DNA from: Symsagittifera roscoffensis
Lineage: Eukaryota > Xenacoelomorpha > Acoela > Convolutidae
Direction of reading: 5' to 3'
Assembly: GCF_963678635.1 (NCBI RefSeq)
Contig: NC_087067.1
Location: forward strand, 34,625,509 to 34,685,508
DNA length: 60,000 bases
Position numbers and translations under genes: made by a program. Below, piece by piece: positions 48,671 to 59,300 of this stretch (its first letter is position 1; every line of letters begins with the position of its first letter). The notes beneath the pieces were generated by a model. It was not told the origin of the DNA. It made no database searches and saw nothing but the letters and a program-made list of their open reading frames with translations.

Positions 48671-48728
48671 GAACGACCAAAAGAGTATGGCGCAACAATT
48701 GTGGAATTGATATTCGATAGCATCAGAA

Positions 48729-49067
48729 ATGATCGAATACGCCAACATTCTTTACAAAATAGCTGGAAAAGAATCGACAAACAAATATCGAACAGTGGAA
48801 AGACTAGTTTCAGGTTTGGTCGATAGAACTACCTTGGAAGTTGACGATCCTGTACGAAAAATCACAATACCACGGCAACGCTGTCAATCGATTGCACCAG
48901 CATCAGGAATAATGCAGATCTCAATTCTACGGGGCTTCGAGGAAAAACCGTGCAACGAAAAAAGGAGGAGCCTGGTCAAGTTTCTTTTTCAAGAGCAAGT
49001 CTACCCGAATAATCAGCTTTTATTGTTACAAACCATCAAAAGAGATAGACACCGTCAGAAACTTTAG
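48729..49067 (+). CDS. Hypothetical protein, 112 codons
   Basis: The ORF starts MIEYANILYKIAGKES and has a mixed, protein-like composition (VERLVSGLVDRTTLEVDDP). No signal peptide, membrane span or known domain was seen. A Ser/Ala/Thr/Pro-rich open stretch follows in another frame (49075-49240; LASATSQTLALPAPSEN), which could be a continuation through an intron or frameshift. Not recognised. Confidence 0.3.
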   Translation: MIEYANILYKIAGKESTNKYRTVERLVSGLVDRTTLEVDDPVRKITIPRQRCQSIAPASGIMQISILRGFEEKPCNEKRRSLVKFLFQEQVYPNNQLLLLQTIKRDRHRQKL

Positions 49068-49290
49068 GAACATTGTCAATTTTAGGATCTTCAGGAGCCC
49101 CGACATCATTAGCATCCGCAACATCACAAACATTAGCTCTTCCAGCACCCTCAGAAAATATCAATAAAATCAGCAACCGCGTCCTTATACAGGCACCATC
49201 ATATTCGAACTTCGAAGCATGTGATTCCTTGCAGCATTAATCGGCAGAGAGCACTGGCGACACCACAACAAAGGTGCACTCCAAAAAGAT

Positions 49291-49832
49291 GTGAATTTTT
49301 TTTGGCGCCAAGTTCTGTTTTATGTTAAATGCCATAGAACTAGCCTCCAAAGACTAATGGAAGTCTCTGCAAAGGTTTCCCAGAGAATAAAACGCGGTAT
49401 CGGGGGTCGCAAAAATTGTAGATTTACTTTTTTAACCCATTTTGTGATTACTCGGTTATCTAGAGAATGGGAATTTTTTGAAGATTTTAGGTGCGACTTG
49501 GATAAGGGGCAGAAAAAGCAAATGCTGACTATATTCGAAACACTATTTAATCTCTGCTGGAATTTATATAATTCAACTCATTCGTTCCTTCTCCTAGACT
49601 TATTTGTCGAAGAACCGTTGAAATAGTGGCTCACTTTACGAACTTCTATAAGGCCAAGGAAACTTTTTCTAGATTAAGAAGTCACCTAGTTTCTTGCGTG
49701 GAAGCATTTGCGTTTGTTTCTTTAAAAACCACAAAACTTGAAAGATTACGCGTAAATATCTTGGAAGATAGCTGTGAGATTGGAGTTGTGAATGTTACAG
49801 CTGGCGTTCAGGCTCCTCGAGGTGGACATTAG
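49291..49832 (+). CDS. Hypothetical protein, two overlapping frames
   Basis: Frame 49291-49626 contains a helical, hydrophobic segment (FETLFNLCWNLYNSTHSFLL) and ends VEEPLK. Frame 49626-49832, shifted by one base, continues with ahelical KAKETFSRLRSHLVSCVE and ends APRGGH. The two halves read like one protein split by a single-base frameshift near 49625, or by an unrecognised short intron. No family identified. Confidence 0.3.
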
Positions 49833-52240
49833 TATACAGTCGACTCAGAGCCTTTTCTGTTTCTCAGGTAAGTCAATTCATTTCAGATACTTTATATTTT
49901 ATTTACAAAGATAAAAATCTCTCAGGATTATTGGTCTCGCACTATTTATGTGTAATAGTATATGTATGGTTAATTTATTTGCTCTGTAACAAAATTAGAC
50001 AGTTGGCTCCACGCAGTACTTGGAATATTAATATTTGTCAACGCAGTAGAGATTCAATCTCAAAAAAATACTATGTACGAGCAAAAGATAGTGCGGAATT
50101 TAAGATCAAATAGTTATTCATAGTAAAGAAACTCCAAAATCAAGGCTTATAACACTGAGAAGTCAAGCTTATGAATGTAACCATTTGATTAATTTCCTCA
50201 GCAGTTGGAATGATCTTAGTTCTCCTGAGCCAGTTACGATGAGCGCTTTTGATGCAAAAATCAACAACAAAACTCAATTCTACTCAAATTCAAATCGGAT
50301 CTGTCCATTTCTGTTTTTATGCGATAATCTTGTTTTCAGCCTTTTTTTTAATAACTGGGTTCAAAGTGTTGTTTTTTGGATTTTCAGGATATGTTGTTTT
50401 TTTCTAACTTAATCGACAAATGCCGTGGAAGAGACAGCAGATACGCTCTGGAGCAGGACTTTGGTCACATCACTGCAGGCGACCAAGAATCGGGTTGGTT
50501 GTACAGCCAAACAAAATCCCTATGACAGTTAGGAGCAAAGGTAACCTATAGTGGCGTTCACTGTTTTTGTTGAGGTTGGTTATTGGTCTCTCTAATTAGC
50601 AATCATCTGATACAGTCACTTGGCTCCCAATAAATGAATCAAATCACACTAGAGACTTCCGTCCACTAACTTGCGAGCTAGAGACTGGTTAAAGACTGAA
50701 CTCATTGTGCCATTTCGAAAAGAGTGACCCAAGACGCCACTGGTCAGCATCCGAGACATTCGAAGGGTTTGTCCAGATGCTACCCACATGGTTACTCGGT
50801 GTGTGGAAACGAATCTTTGTAAATTGAACCAAAAAAATAACCGATGGTATGCACCCTCTTGAATTTTTTGCCTCCCAGCGCTTCGAGGAAAGTTTGACTA
50901 GACTGAGAGCCAAAAAGCCTTCTTTTCATTTCACCGCCGTCTCGACATGAATAACAGACAAAGCTGGCAAAGTGTGCGTAGTTTCTCTTTCTGGAATCTG
51001 TGCACTGACTGTCATTGCTGATAAGGTAGAAATGAAGGATACTAGCACAGAAATTGAAGATCTCCTTGAAGGAATATGGAAAATGAAGTTGCTGTTCGCC
51101 CCAAAGAAAATACAGATAGGTACGTTAAGTCTGTAAAAGTGTAAAAGCCCTCTAATCTAGTCTCGACCAAAAGTTCTTCGGAATACCCTCAGGTGCATCA
51201 CCACCAAAGATGCCAGTAATCTTTTGATAAAAAGCTTGAACGAAAGCACGAAACTACTGAGAGCAGGAGGTGATTTTAACGCTTCAGAGTACGAGAAGTG
51301 GGCTAAAATCTACTATCAAATATCGGTGCTTATCTTAAAATAGTCCTAGGGTCTTAGATTACGGCGAGCGGTTTTACTCAAAGTCCGCGGGAAAATTTTT
51401 ACGAAGCTCTTGAAAAATCCAACCACCATGCAAACAAAGATTTTCAAAGAATAACAATGTGAGGCGGAGGAAGATTGCAAAGCGAAAACCATTGTTCCTC
51501 GAACTGTTATTTTTTCATTCTGCAATTTTATCAAATCTGGCAAGTGCACACGTACTTCTCTAAACAATGCGGAAGACGTCTTGCGAGGAACCAGTCCTAT
51601 CCTCTCTTATTTACACATCTGGAAATTCCGATAGTTGCCGTCGTTGAAAAGCGTCCAACTAGTCTACTGCTTTCGGGCTTGCCTTTTTTTTGTGGTGGGT
51701 ACTTACGGATTTTTATCGGTAGCAATCGTGGGGAAAAAAAGCAGAAACGAACCTGCCACCACAAGCCATGGTGGCAAAATGGATCCATGATTAAGTAGGT
51801 ACTGTCCTAACCAATGAAAATGCTCAAACTATTCTTCCGCGACATTCCAAGACACCTAACAGCTTTGTTCTGCTGAAAAATGACAGATGTTTGGTCAAAG
51901 GAACAATGAGTGTGGGGAAAGGTTGCAAAACCGAGTAACTGGATACGAGTCAAAAATGGATTGAGAATCTAGTGACACTGGACAGAAACCAGACACGAGA
52001 GCTGGCAAAAAAAACTTTCGGATAACCGCAACCGATGCTAAATACTGAACCCCATGTACTCCCTTTGTGTGGCTTTCCAAAATCAGCTGACATAGAACGA
52101 AGGATCGAGAGAGTTAAGCTCCGCTGAAAGAATTAAATAGCTTGACGGAGGAGGCTGACTTTACAACAGCACAAAAAACGCGAGATCAATTTTAATGATT
52201 CCATTGTTAAAACGACGTTCAAGTAGCCCACGCTAGTGGT
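49833..52240. other. Intergenic, no assignable gene
   Basis: Short ORFs on both strands (for example 50185-50412, 50689-50913, 51346-51567, 51475-51798) show no recognisable domain. Short coding-like pieces occur at 50420-50530 (+; VEETADTLW) but are isolated. Probably decayed genes or ordinary intergenic DNA. Confidence 0.35.
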
Positions 52241-52450
52241 ATGCCCTACATATCCCGTCGGAGGTCGATAAGACTTGACGAAACCACTATTATGATCGAG
52301 ACGGAACCACTATTATCCGAAAGAAACAGAACCAGAGTTAACGAGGCTACCGCCAACAACAGCAACCATAGGAAACAGTATATACGTCGGCTAGTTTTTG
52401 GCCTTAGGAAATGGTTACGTACACGAATACGATACGGTCACGTCGGCTAG
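52241..52450 (+). CDS. Hypothetical ORF, 69 codons
   Basis: A short Arg-rich frame beginning MPYISRRRSIRLDE, with ETEPLLSERN, an acidic dileucine-type sequence that in membrane proteins serves as an endosomal sorting signal. No membrane segment follows before the stop. It could be a first exon. Weakly supported. Confidence 0.2.
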   Translation: MPYISRRRSIRLDETTIMIETEPLLSERNRTRVNEATANNSNHRKQYIRRLVFGLRKWLRTRIRYGHVG

Positions 52451-52467
52451 TCATTAAATACAAATAA

Positions 52468-52618
52468 GGGATCTTGTTAACTATTTACCCCCTATTGCAT
52501 TAGGGATGCGACAAAATGTATTTCTGAGTATCATATCATTGAGACAAAAGGCATTCTGTTTTTATATGGATAGATTCGTTAAAAAGTATACCAGAGGGAA
52601 ATAATAGTTAACAAGATC
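52468..52618. mobile_element. Small inverted-repeat element (MITE-like), 151 bp
   Basis: Ends GATCTTGTTAACTATTTACC (from 52470) and GGGAAATAATAGTTAACAAG (from 52596) are inverted repeats of about 22 bp with one or two mismatches. Adjacent CCCCTATTGCA is shared, in reverse orientation, with 47251-47286. No coding capacity. Probably a non-autonomous DNA element or a foldback sequence. Confidence 0.5.
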
Positions 52619-52639
52619 TACAAAAATACCCGTGGAGAG

Positions 52640-55060
52640 TTTTTTGGGGTAAAAGTATGATAGTTGGGTCCGTAAAAACCAAAATATTACGAAGCCAAAC
52701 TGTGCGTTTTGTTAGTTGTAAGCGGACTCCACAACAAGATTGCGTTTTGTTTTGGACTTTTTTATTCGAAAACATGTTGATTAGTTTTTTTGGTTTCCTT
52801 ATTTTTGTGGGGCCTATCTATATCTTTCGTGGTACCTAACTTTCATACTGGTATCATTTTTGAGCGACAGGGAGTCTTTGTGGCTCCTAGATGATACCCT
52901 CGGTATAGTGCCGTTAATTATCATCTCTGGATAGATGAGGGGGGACACGAGTAGCTGTTTTATATGATCTCATTTAATATTTACTAACAGCTATTGATTT
53001 CGAGCGAAAATTTATTTTTATAAATGATTCCACAAACTGTAGGCGGATTTCGAAGGTTGCGAGTGAGATATCCGCTTGGACAATGACTAGCTAGAACAAT
53101 TGAAAGCGGAAATTACGAACAAATACTTAACATTGCCAGTGGAATCGACGACCAAATCTTAAATCAGTACTTAAAAAAACCAATAAGTTTAAACATTTGA
53201 TTTAAAAGACCCTTTTGATTTTCAAATCCGCAGTTTGATATAACCAGCTTGAGCAATGGCTTGCTAGATTAAACGAATGAGCAAATTAACAACAAAACTT
53301 CAGCCATTGTCAGTGGAATCCAAGAACGAATCTTAAAGCAATACTTCATTAAAATCGTGGATATACCCTTTTAGAAACTAAATAAATTGAAATATTTGAG
53401 TGAAAACGCCCATTTGGGTTTGTAAAATTAGTTTTCCGATTTATTGTGAACATTACTCAGCCGTTTTCCGATTTTACCGATCAGCCAATAATTTACCGAT
53501 CAGCCGTTAAGACTATGATGTAACTATACTGCGCTTTACGGGCTTTGTTTATTGTTGTGATTCAGTCAGTCAGTACGCTTAATAGTCATTATTATCAGTC
53601 ATTGACATCCCAGCAAATCTTCGTAGTCGTGTCAAAAGTAGTCACGCCCGGTTTAACGCAACTAATTCAAAGTTTCAAAACTAATAATTCAAACAAATTA
53701 AACTGCTTAATTTATTAACAAGTTGCCTGAGGATATCACAAAAAACTAACAGTGTTTTTAATTGGTTCAACTCGTTCAAACAAAACTTTAGGTACTAAGC
53801 TGTTATTGTGAGAATTGGTTTCGATTTTCATCAGGATGGACTAGTTATCACAACTTATTGTATTTTCAAGTTTGAGAATCAGTTCGTAAATGCAAAAGAA
53901 TTCAAATGCAAATTGATTCGCAGTAAGCCCTATTTTGAAATTGGAGACTATTAATTTTAACCTAAATTTTTGTAAGCCAATGAGCAACATTTTTACGATA
54001 TAATTTTTTACTTTTCGAACTAGAAAACTAGTTTTAGTAGGATAAATCAAAGCCTAAACAAAAACAATGATATTAGAATAGGTTTAACGTCAACTTTTAT
54101 AGGGATTAATCCTCAATTACAGCCAATGCCGAGTTTTTTATCAGCTTCTACATTTGATCCCTATGGAAGTCGAAGATCAACCTCGGCGTAGGCTATGCTT
54201 GGGGTTTTGGCTTATTTATCGCAACAATTTTTTCACTGCAGCCAATATCTACAGATCCATTTTCTATTAACTTGAAGGTCGAAAAGTACTAGATCAATTT
54301 TTCCTTACAACCACGGTTGCCAAAAAACACGTATAATTTAACTCGTATATTGTGAGATTTTTTGGGTTGAATTGAAAGTGTTATTAGTCGTAGTGGCTAA
54401 ACGTACGATAAATTGAGCCTCATAATTGTCTAATTTAAAAATTTGTCTTAATAATAAGAGGGATAAAAATTTATTCTCTTGAAGCAAAAATAAAAATGTT
54501 TTAAAAACACAAATAAGAACATGGTTAAAATACAAAATCATAACAAAAACGCAAACTGTTATAAGTTCTAAAATATTTCGTCTATTTTGATTTAAAATTT
54601 AAACTGATTATACGTTCGAAACCAGTTTAAAGTTTGAAACCAAAATTCCTTGTTTTCGTCGCATGAGCAGGCAAGGTTGACTTCAACAGGCAGGTTGATT
54701 GTACGGTCAGTGATTCTGGCAAGAATGGTGTACTGAGGAGGCAAGGTTGTCTGTACTGTCGTTGAGGAGGCAAGATTGAGCATAGGCAATATTGGCTGTA
54801 CTGTCTGTGACTCTGTGAATGTTGACTGTATACACAGCTACTGAGCTGAATCTGAACGGACTCTGTCTCACTCCTCTTCGCTCATCGCTCACCACAGACC
54901 TATTCCAGGATTCTGTTGCACCTAATCTTACTAAGAAAAACAGTCAACCAAAAACTCGATTAAGTGCACGCCGATCAAAGTAGGAATTTTAGTTAAAGTG
55001 TAATAGCTACAACGAAAGACCTATAGTTTCAAACTAAACTTTGTTACAGGAAGACTCTAA
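52640..55060. other. Intergenic with relics of U-type sequence
   Basis: Pieces related to the right part of unit U occur at about 52700-52740 (AAGCGGACTCCACAAC), 53030-53060 (ACAAACTGTAGGCGGATT), 53100-53165 and 53260-53345 (CATTGTCAGTGGAATCCAAG). They resemble the minisatellite and its GCCAGxGGAATCCAC flank. The minus-strand ORFs at 53841-54050 and 54592-54895 are unrecognised. GAGGCAAGxTTG is repeated four or five times at 54670-54780. Confidence 0.45.
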
Positions 55061-55069
55061 TCGACAAAG

Positions 55070-56271
55070 ATGTTGTGCTTAACTGCTATAGTCAAACAAC
55101 GCTTGAAAAACTTTGTCTCCATAGTCAAAGCGCAGTTGCTCGAAAGTTGCAATGTCTCTCATGGCTTTTAAGATGACTATTATTCACCTATGCCGGAAAT
55201 TACAATTTCTTCCATCTTCATATTGGCCTCGCTTATCTTCTGTGTGGCGTCAATCGCTAAAAAACCTAGGCAAATAATCCAATCGTGAAGTGGGCAGTCC
55301 TCACAAAGCGTCGATCAACCGCCTAGGCGGACCCGCACCTTCCAATACGTATTCACTAAGAACTTCTGCTTTGATTAAAAGTTTGTAACTTTACTCGACA
55401 GCTCATGAGAAATCAGCTTTTGCTGGACGAAGATCTGTGTGCGTACTCCACCTGGCGGACGTAATAATGAGAATTCTGTCGGGATCGCACTGCTAGCAAA
55501 ACCTCTTCGTACGTGTATCCGTCCAATTTCTGGTGAAATTCTGGTGAACTTCTCCAATTTTTGTGACCATCTCGAACGTAGAGCTGTTAAACAAAGCAAT
55601 AAATTTTGCAACCCACCGTGCGAGAGAGCGCTTCGAATGTTCCAGATTTTTGATGCTTGTCTGGAAAAAATGAAAAAAGTTGCATGTGATTCCATGGTGG
55701 TTTCTATCTTGACAGTTCAATACCTTTGGAAGAATTATAAACATTATTTTGATCTACCTGCCAATTGAGCTGATCAGCTAGATGAGCAGCCCGGATCAAC
55801 GCGTTCTCCTGTAAACAGACGAAAAACAGTTGAGTCGTCACCAGGTTTTTGATGTCCCGAAAAGCCCACTGAATAACATTTTTCAATATGTTCCTCTTCA
55901 AACGGAGTCGTTCAATTTCTCGCTAATGAGGAAACGCCGATCTCCATGGAGTATTCTGATGTGGTGATGCCGACATATAGGAATCCAGGTAGGCTGGATA
56001 TGGCTGGTACTGCTGAGGCTGGCACTGAAGTACTACAGCGGGGCCTGAATGGACTTGTCACAGAGGCGTATGTCGTTGCCCATTTGTCGGCAGAATTGGC
56101 CAGGCGAACGGTCTCGGGGGTGCTCGCAAAAAGGTTACTGATGTCTGTGTCATAAGCAGAGGCGGAATTCGGATATGAGTAGCTATTATTCAACCCCAGA
56201 CGGCTGCACGTGGAAGCGATGGGCTTTTTCAAACAAAGTAAGAGTGTCAAATAAAGGATTGTCATTATCAA
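55070..56271 (-). pseudogene. G1: unrecognised multi-exon gene, copy 1 (middle deleted)
   Basis: Minus strand. Near 56160-56030 come a Ser/Thr-rich exon (DISNLFASTPETVRLANSAD) and a Pro/Gln/Tyr-rich stretch (QPQQYQPYPAYLDSYMS). Exon 55922-55758 (55 codons, acceptor ctcattag, donor CAG|GTAGAT) is helical: EIERLRLKRNILKNVIQWAF. After a 97-nt intron, exon 55660 onward reads SIKNLEHSKRSLARWVAKF. Further on DGYTYEEVLLAVRSRQNS is followed by a 2-bp insertion (about 55438) that shifts the frame relative to G2. At about 55375 the sequence jumps to the block also seen at 57290-57560 (TQKISEANMKMEEIV; MRDIATFEQLRFDYGDK). Function unknown. The frameshift and missing middle point to a pseudogene. Confidence 0.5.
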
Positions 56272-56739
56272 CGATTATTTCTTCTCCCATTGCACAGATA
56301 GTTTGGTCGGCAAACCTCAGGATGCTGCAAGACATGGACTATCAGGCAGTGACAATTTATCAGTTAAGTACTCCGATTCGAGATACGAGTCACAAGTCGA
56401 ATCAAGGATACAAGTCGGAGAATCACTGCAACTAGATTTCATAAAACTCATGAATAAGGATGCTGGGAAACATAGACCCAAAAAAAACCTCAGATTCCAA
56501 GGCCACAAAAAAAAACAAAAAGAAAAACCGCGGAAAGATGTTTTTTGAGTCGCTTCGATTATTTTGAGTCGCAAAAAAACGACGTCCTTTTGAAGTTTGC
56601 TACATGCATTAACGGTGCAAAACAGGCAAAATTATCTTGTAATAAATAAAATGTGTAACGAATCCACTAATTAATCACATCCAATATCCTGATAATCTGT
56701 CTATTTGATCAAAAATTTCATCTCATATCCTTAAGGTTT

Positions 56740-57069
56740 TTGATGTATTTCCGGATGGAATTGATTCTAATTATTATCGGTAACATAATTTATCGTAATC
56801 TATTTTACACATTACTCAAATTTGTGATTATCAATAGGATCAACTATCTTGCGCGCCGGAGAAAAGATACTTGTCGATTATTTGAAATTCCAATGCACGA
56901 AGAAACAAAAAAACGAGCATTTGCTGGAATGAGTTCTGGCGAAAACGCGGATGTCACCCTAACAATGCCTTCTGATATGGCGGAGCTTGCTGAAAAAGAC
57001 TTTTTGATTTTAGCTCTTTGTCTCAATTTCCACAAAAAAGGTCACTTATTCGCCTGGGCTTGGTTTTAG
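56740..57069 (+). CDS. Hypothetical ORF between G1 and G2
   Basis: A plus-strand frame whose first Met (56743) begins a hydrophobic N-terminus that could be a membrane anchor (ELILIIIGNIIYRNLFYTLL). A basic stretch (NYLARRRKDTC) and an acidic, coding-like tail follow (MHEETKKRAFAGMSSGENAD). The opposite strand is also open at 56844-57035, so strand choice is uncertain. Not recognised. Confidence 0.25.
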   Translation: MMYFRMELILIIIGNIIYRNLFYTLLKFVIINRINYLARRRKDTCRLFEIPMHEETKKRAFAGMSSGENADVTLTMPSDMAELAEKDFLILALCLNFHKKGHLFAWAWF

Positions 57070-57212
57070 AACGAAAGTAGCTGGGACCCCAATAAGCCAA
57101 AATTTTACAATTTTTTTGGAAATAAAAAGATGCGTTGGCTTGATGGGGAAAAACAGGGCAAACTTTCATTTATGATCCAGCGACACCAGTAACCAGAAAG
57201 TTAATTGGTTTA

Positions 57213-58497
57213 TTATCCACACAGTGAGCTGCTAATTTTTTGGCAGTATAACCTCAGGACTTTTTGAATGCCTTCCATCTTGGGATTCTTTTCTTGAACA
57301 ACTTTGTCTCCATAGTCAAAGCGCAGTTGCTCGAAAGGTGCAATGTCTCTCATGGCTTTTAAGATGACTATTATTCACCTATGCCGAAAGATACAATTTC
57401 TTCCATCTTCATATTCGCCTCGCTTATCTTCTGTGTGGAGTGGTTCGCTAAAAGACCTAGGCAAACAATCCATTCGTGAAGTGGGCAGTCCTCACAAAGC
57501 GTCGATCAACCGCCTAGGCGGACCCGCAACTTCCAATACGTATTAACTAGAACTCCTGGTTGGAGGCAGTACTGGTCGACATTGATGTTTGTGACTATTC
57601 TGCCGTGTTGATCCACCATCACGTCAATTTTCTTGATTGATTGCAAAACAATCAAATCTAGTAAAAAATAATGTCGAATTTCTGATTCCGAAATGAAATT
57701 TTTTCACATATAGCTCTCGAGTATTAAAGTTTTAAGTTTTTTTTCCAAAGGCGGGAATGTTCAAAGCTCAGGATTAATACACGAATCTGCATTTCTTCCT
57801 GAAACTCATATGGAAGGCTCTCAATGTCATTGGTGGTATAATTCCGGCTTGTGGATTTCTCAAGCGGCTGAAACTTTTCTTGGATCATTGAGCAGCTTTG
57901 TCACATGGTCAACCACCTTCTACAGGTCATTGGTAGCCCACTTCTGCTTTGAGTAAAAGTTTGTAACTTTACTCGACAGCTCATGAGAAATCATCATTTG
58001 CTGGACGAAGATCTGTGCGTACTCCACTTGGCGGACGTAACGATGAGAATTCTGTCGGGATCGCACTGCTAGCGAAACCTCTTCGTACGTGTATCCGTCC
58101 AAATTCTGGTGAACTTCTGGTGAACTTCTCCAAGTTCTTTGACCATCTCGATTGTAGAGCTGTTAGACAAAGCCATAAATTTTGCAACCCACCGTGCGAG
58201 AGGGCGCTTCGATTGTTCCAGATTTTTTATGCTTGTCTGGAAAAAATGAAAAAGATTGCGTGGGATTCCATGGCGGTTTCTATCTTGATAGTTCAATCCC
58301 TTTGGAAGAATTATAAACATTATTTTGATCTACCTGCCAATTGAGCTGATGAACTAGATAAGCAACCCGGATCAACGCGTTCCCCTGTAAACTGAAGAAA
58401 AACAGTTGAGTCGTCACCAGATTTTGTTGTCCCGAAAAGCCCACCGAATAACATTGTTCAATATGTTTCTCTTCAAACGGAGTCGTTCAATTTCCCG
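57213..58497 (-). pseudogene. G2: unrecognised multi-exon gene, copy 2 (longest)
   Basis: Minus strand. The helical exon 58497-58334 matches G1 exon 55922-55758 but lacks one base (GACAACAAAATCTGG versus GACATCAAAAACCTGG), so it is frameshifted. Next come SIKNLEQSKRPLARWVAKF and the open frame DGYTYEEVSLAVRSRQNS, VEYAQIFVQQMMISHELSSK, YSKQKWATNDL. Then follow VVDHVTKLLNDPRKVSAA, ESLPYEFQEEMQIRV and, near 57650-57540, VMVDQHGRIVTNINVDQYCL. The last block ends at TAA 57213 and reads ILKAMRDIAPFEQLRFDYGD, KVVQEKNPKMEG, QKVLRLYCQK. A TGA shared with G1 interrupts one open frame near 57505. The RDI...EQLRFDYGD string faintly resembles the end of a SET domain, but I do not assign it. Confidence 0.5.
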
Positions 58498-59208
58498 CTA
58501 ATGAGGAAACGCCGATCGCCATGGGGTATTCTGATATGGTGATGCCGACATATAGGAATCCAGGTAGGCTGGATATGGCTAGTACTGCTGAGGCTGGCAC
58601 TGATGTACTACAGTACTACACTTGGCGGACGTAACGATGAGAATTCTGTCGGGATCGCACTGCTAGCGAAACCTCTTCGTACGTGTATCCGTCCAAATTC
58701 TGGTGAACTTCTGGTGAACTTCTCCAAGTTCTTTGACCATCTCGATTGTAGAGCTGTTAGACAAAGCCATAAATTTTGCAACCCACCGTGCGAGAGGGCG
58801 CTTCGATTGTTCCAGATTTTTTATGCTTGTCTGGAAAAAATGAAAAAGATTGCGTGGGATTCCATGGCGGTTTCTATCTTGATAGTTCAATCCCTTTGGA
58901 AGAATTATAAACATTATTTTGATCTACCTGCCAATTGAGCTGATGAACTAGATAAGCAACCCGGATCAACGCGTTCCCCTGTAAACTGAAGAAAAACAGT
59001 TGAGTCGTCACCAGGTTTTGTTGTCCCGAAAAGCCCACCGAATAACATTGTTCAATATGTTTCTCTTCAAACGGAGTCGTTCAATTTCCCGCTAATGAGG
59101 AAACGCCGATCGCCATGGGGTATTCTGATATGGTGATGCCGACATATAGGAATCCAGGTAGGCTGGATATGGCTAGTACTGCTGAGGCTGGCACTGATGT
59201 ACTACAGC
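58021..59208. repeat. 594-bp near-identical tandem duplication (G2/G3)
   Basis: 58021-58614 is repeated at 58615-59208, with the novel junction GTACTACAGTACTACACTTGG near 58612. Only one or two substitutions were noticed (for example CACCAGATTTTG versus CACCAGGTTTTG). This is a recent tandem duplication or an assembly duplicate. Confidence 0.9.
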
Positions 59209-59300
59209 GGGGCCTGATGGACTTGTCACAGAGGCGTATGTCATTACCCATTTGTCGGCGGAATTGGCCAGGTGAACGGTATCGGGGGTTCTCGTAAAAT
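58621..59300 (-). pseudogene. G3: partial third copy of the unrecognised gene
   Basis: Minus strand. It repeats the helical exons of G2 with the same one-base deletion (GACAACAAAACCTGG) and stops at the duplication junction, so the 3' half is missing. Upstream it extends into the Ser/Thr-rich exon (to about 59290). One base is missing there relative to G1 (AGTCCATCAGG versus AGTCCATTCAGG), next to a putative splice acceptor. Confidence 0.55.

Noticed and set aside
48532-48780. Arg/Thr/His-rich ORF and its antisense partner
   Set aside because: Both are produced by a degenerate ~10-bp tandem repeat.
42-58200. Reassignment of UAG to Gln and UGA to Trp, suggested by coding-like frames that run through these codons
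   Set aside because: The PAF-acetylhydrolase uses only CAA/CAG for Gln and TGG for Trp and contains no internal TAG or TGA. The JmjC cases are explained by introns, and the remaining ones lie in decayed repeats.
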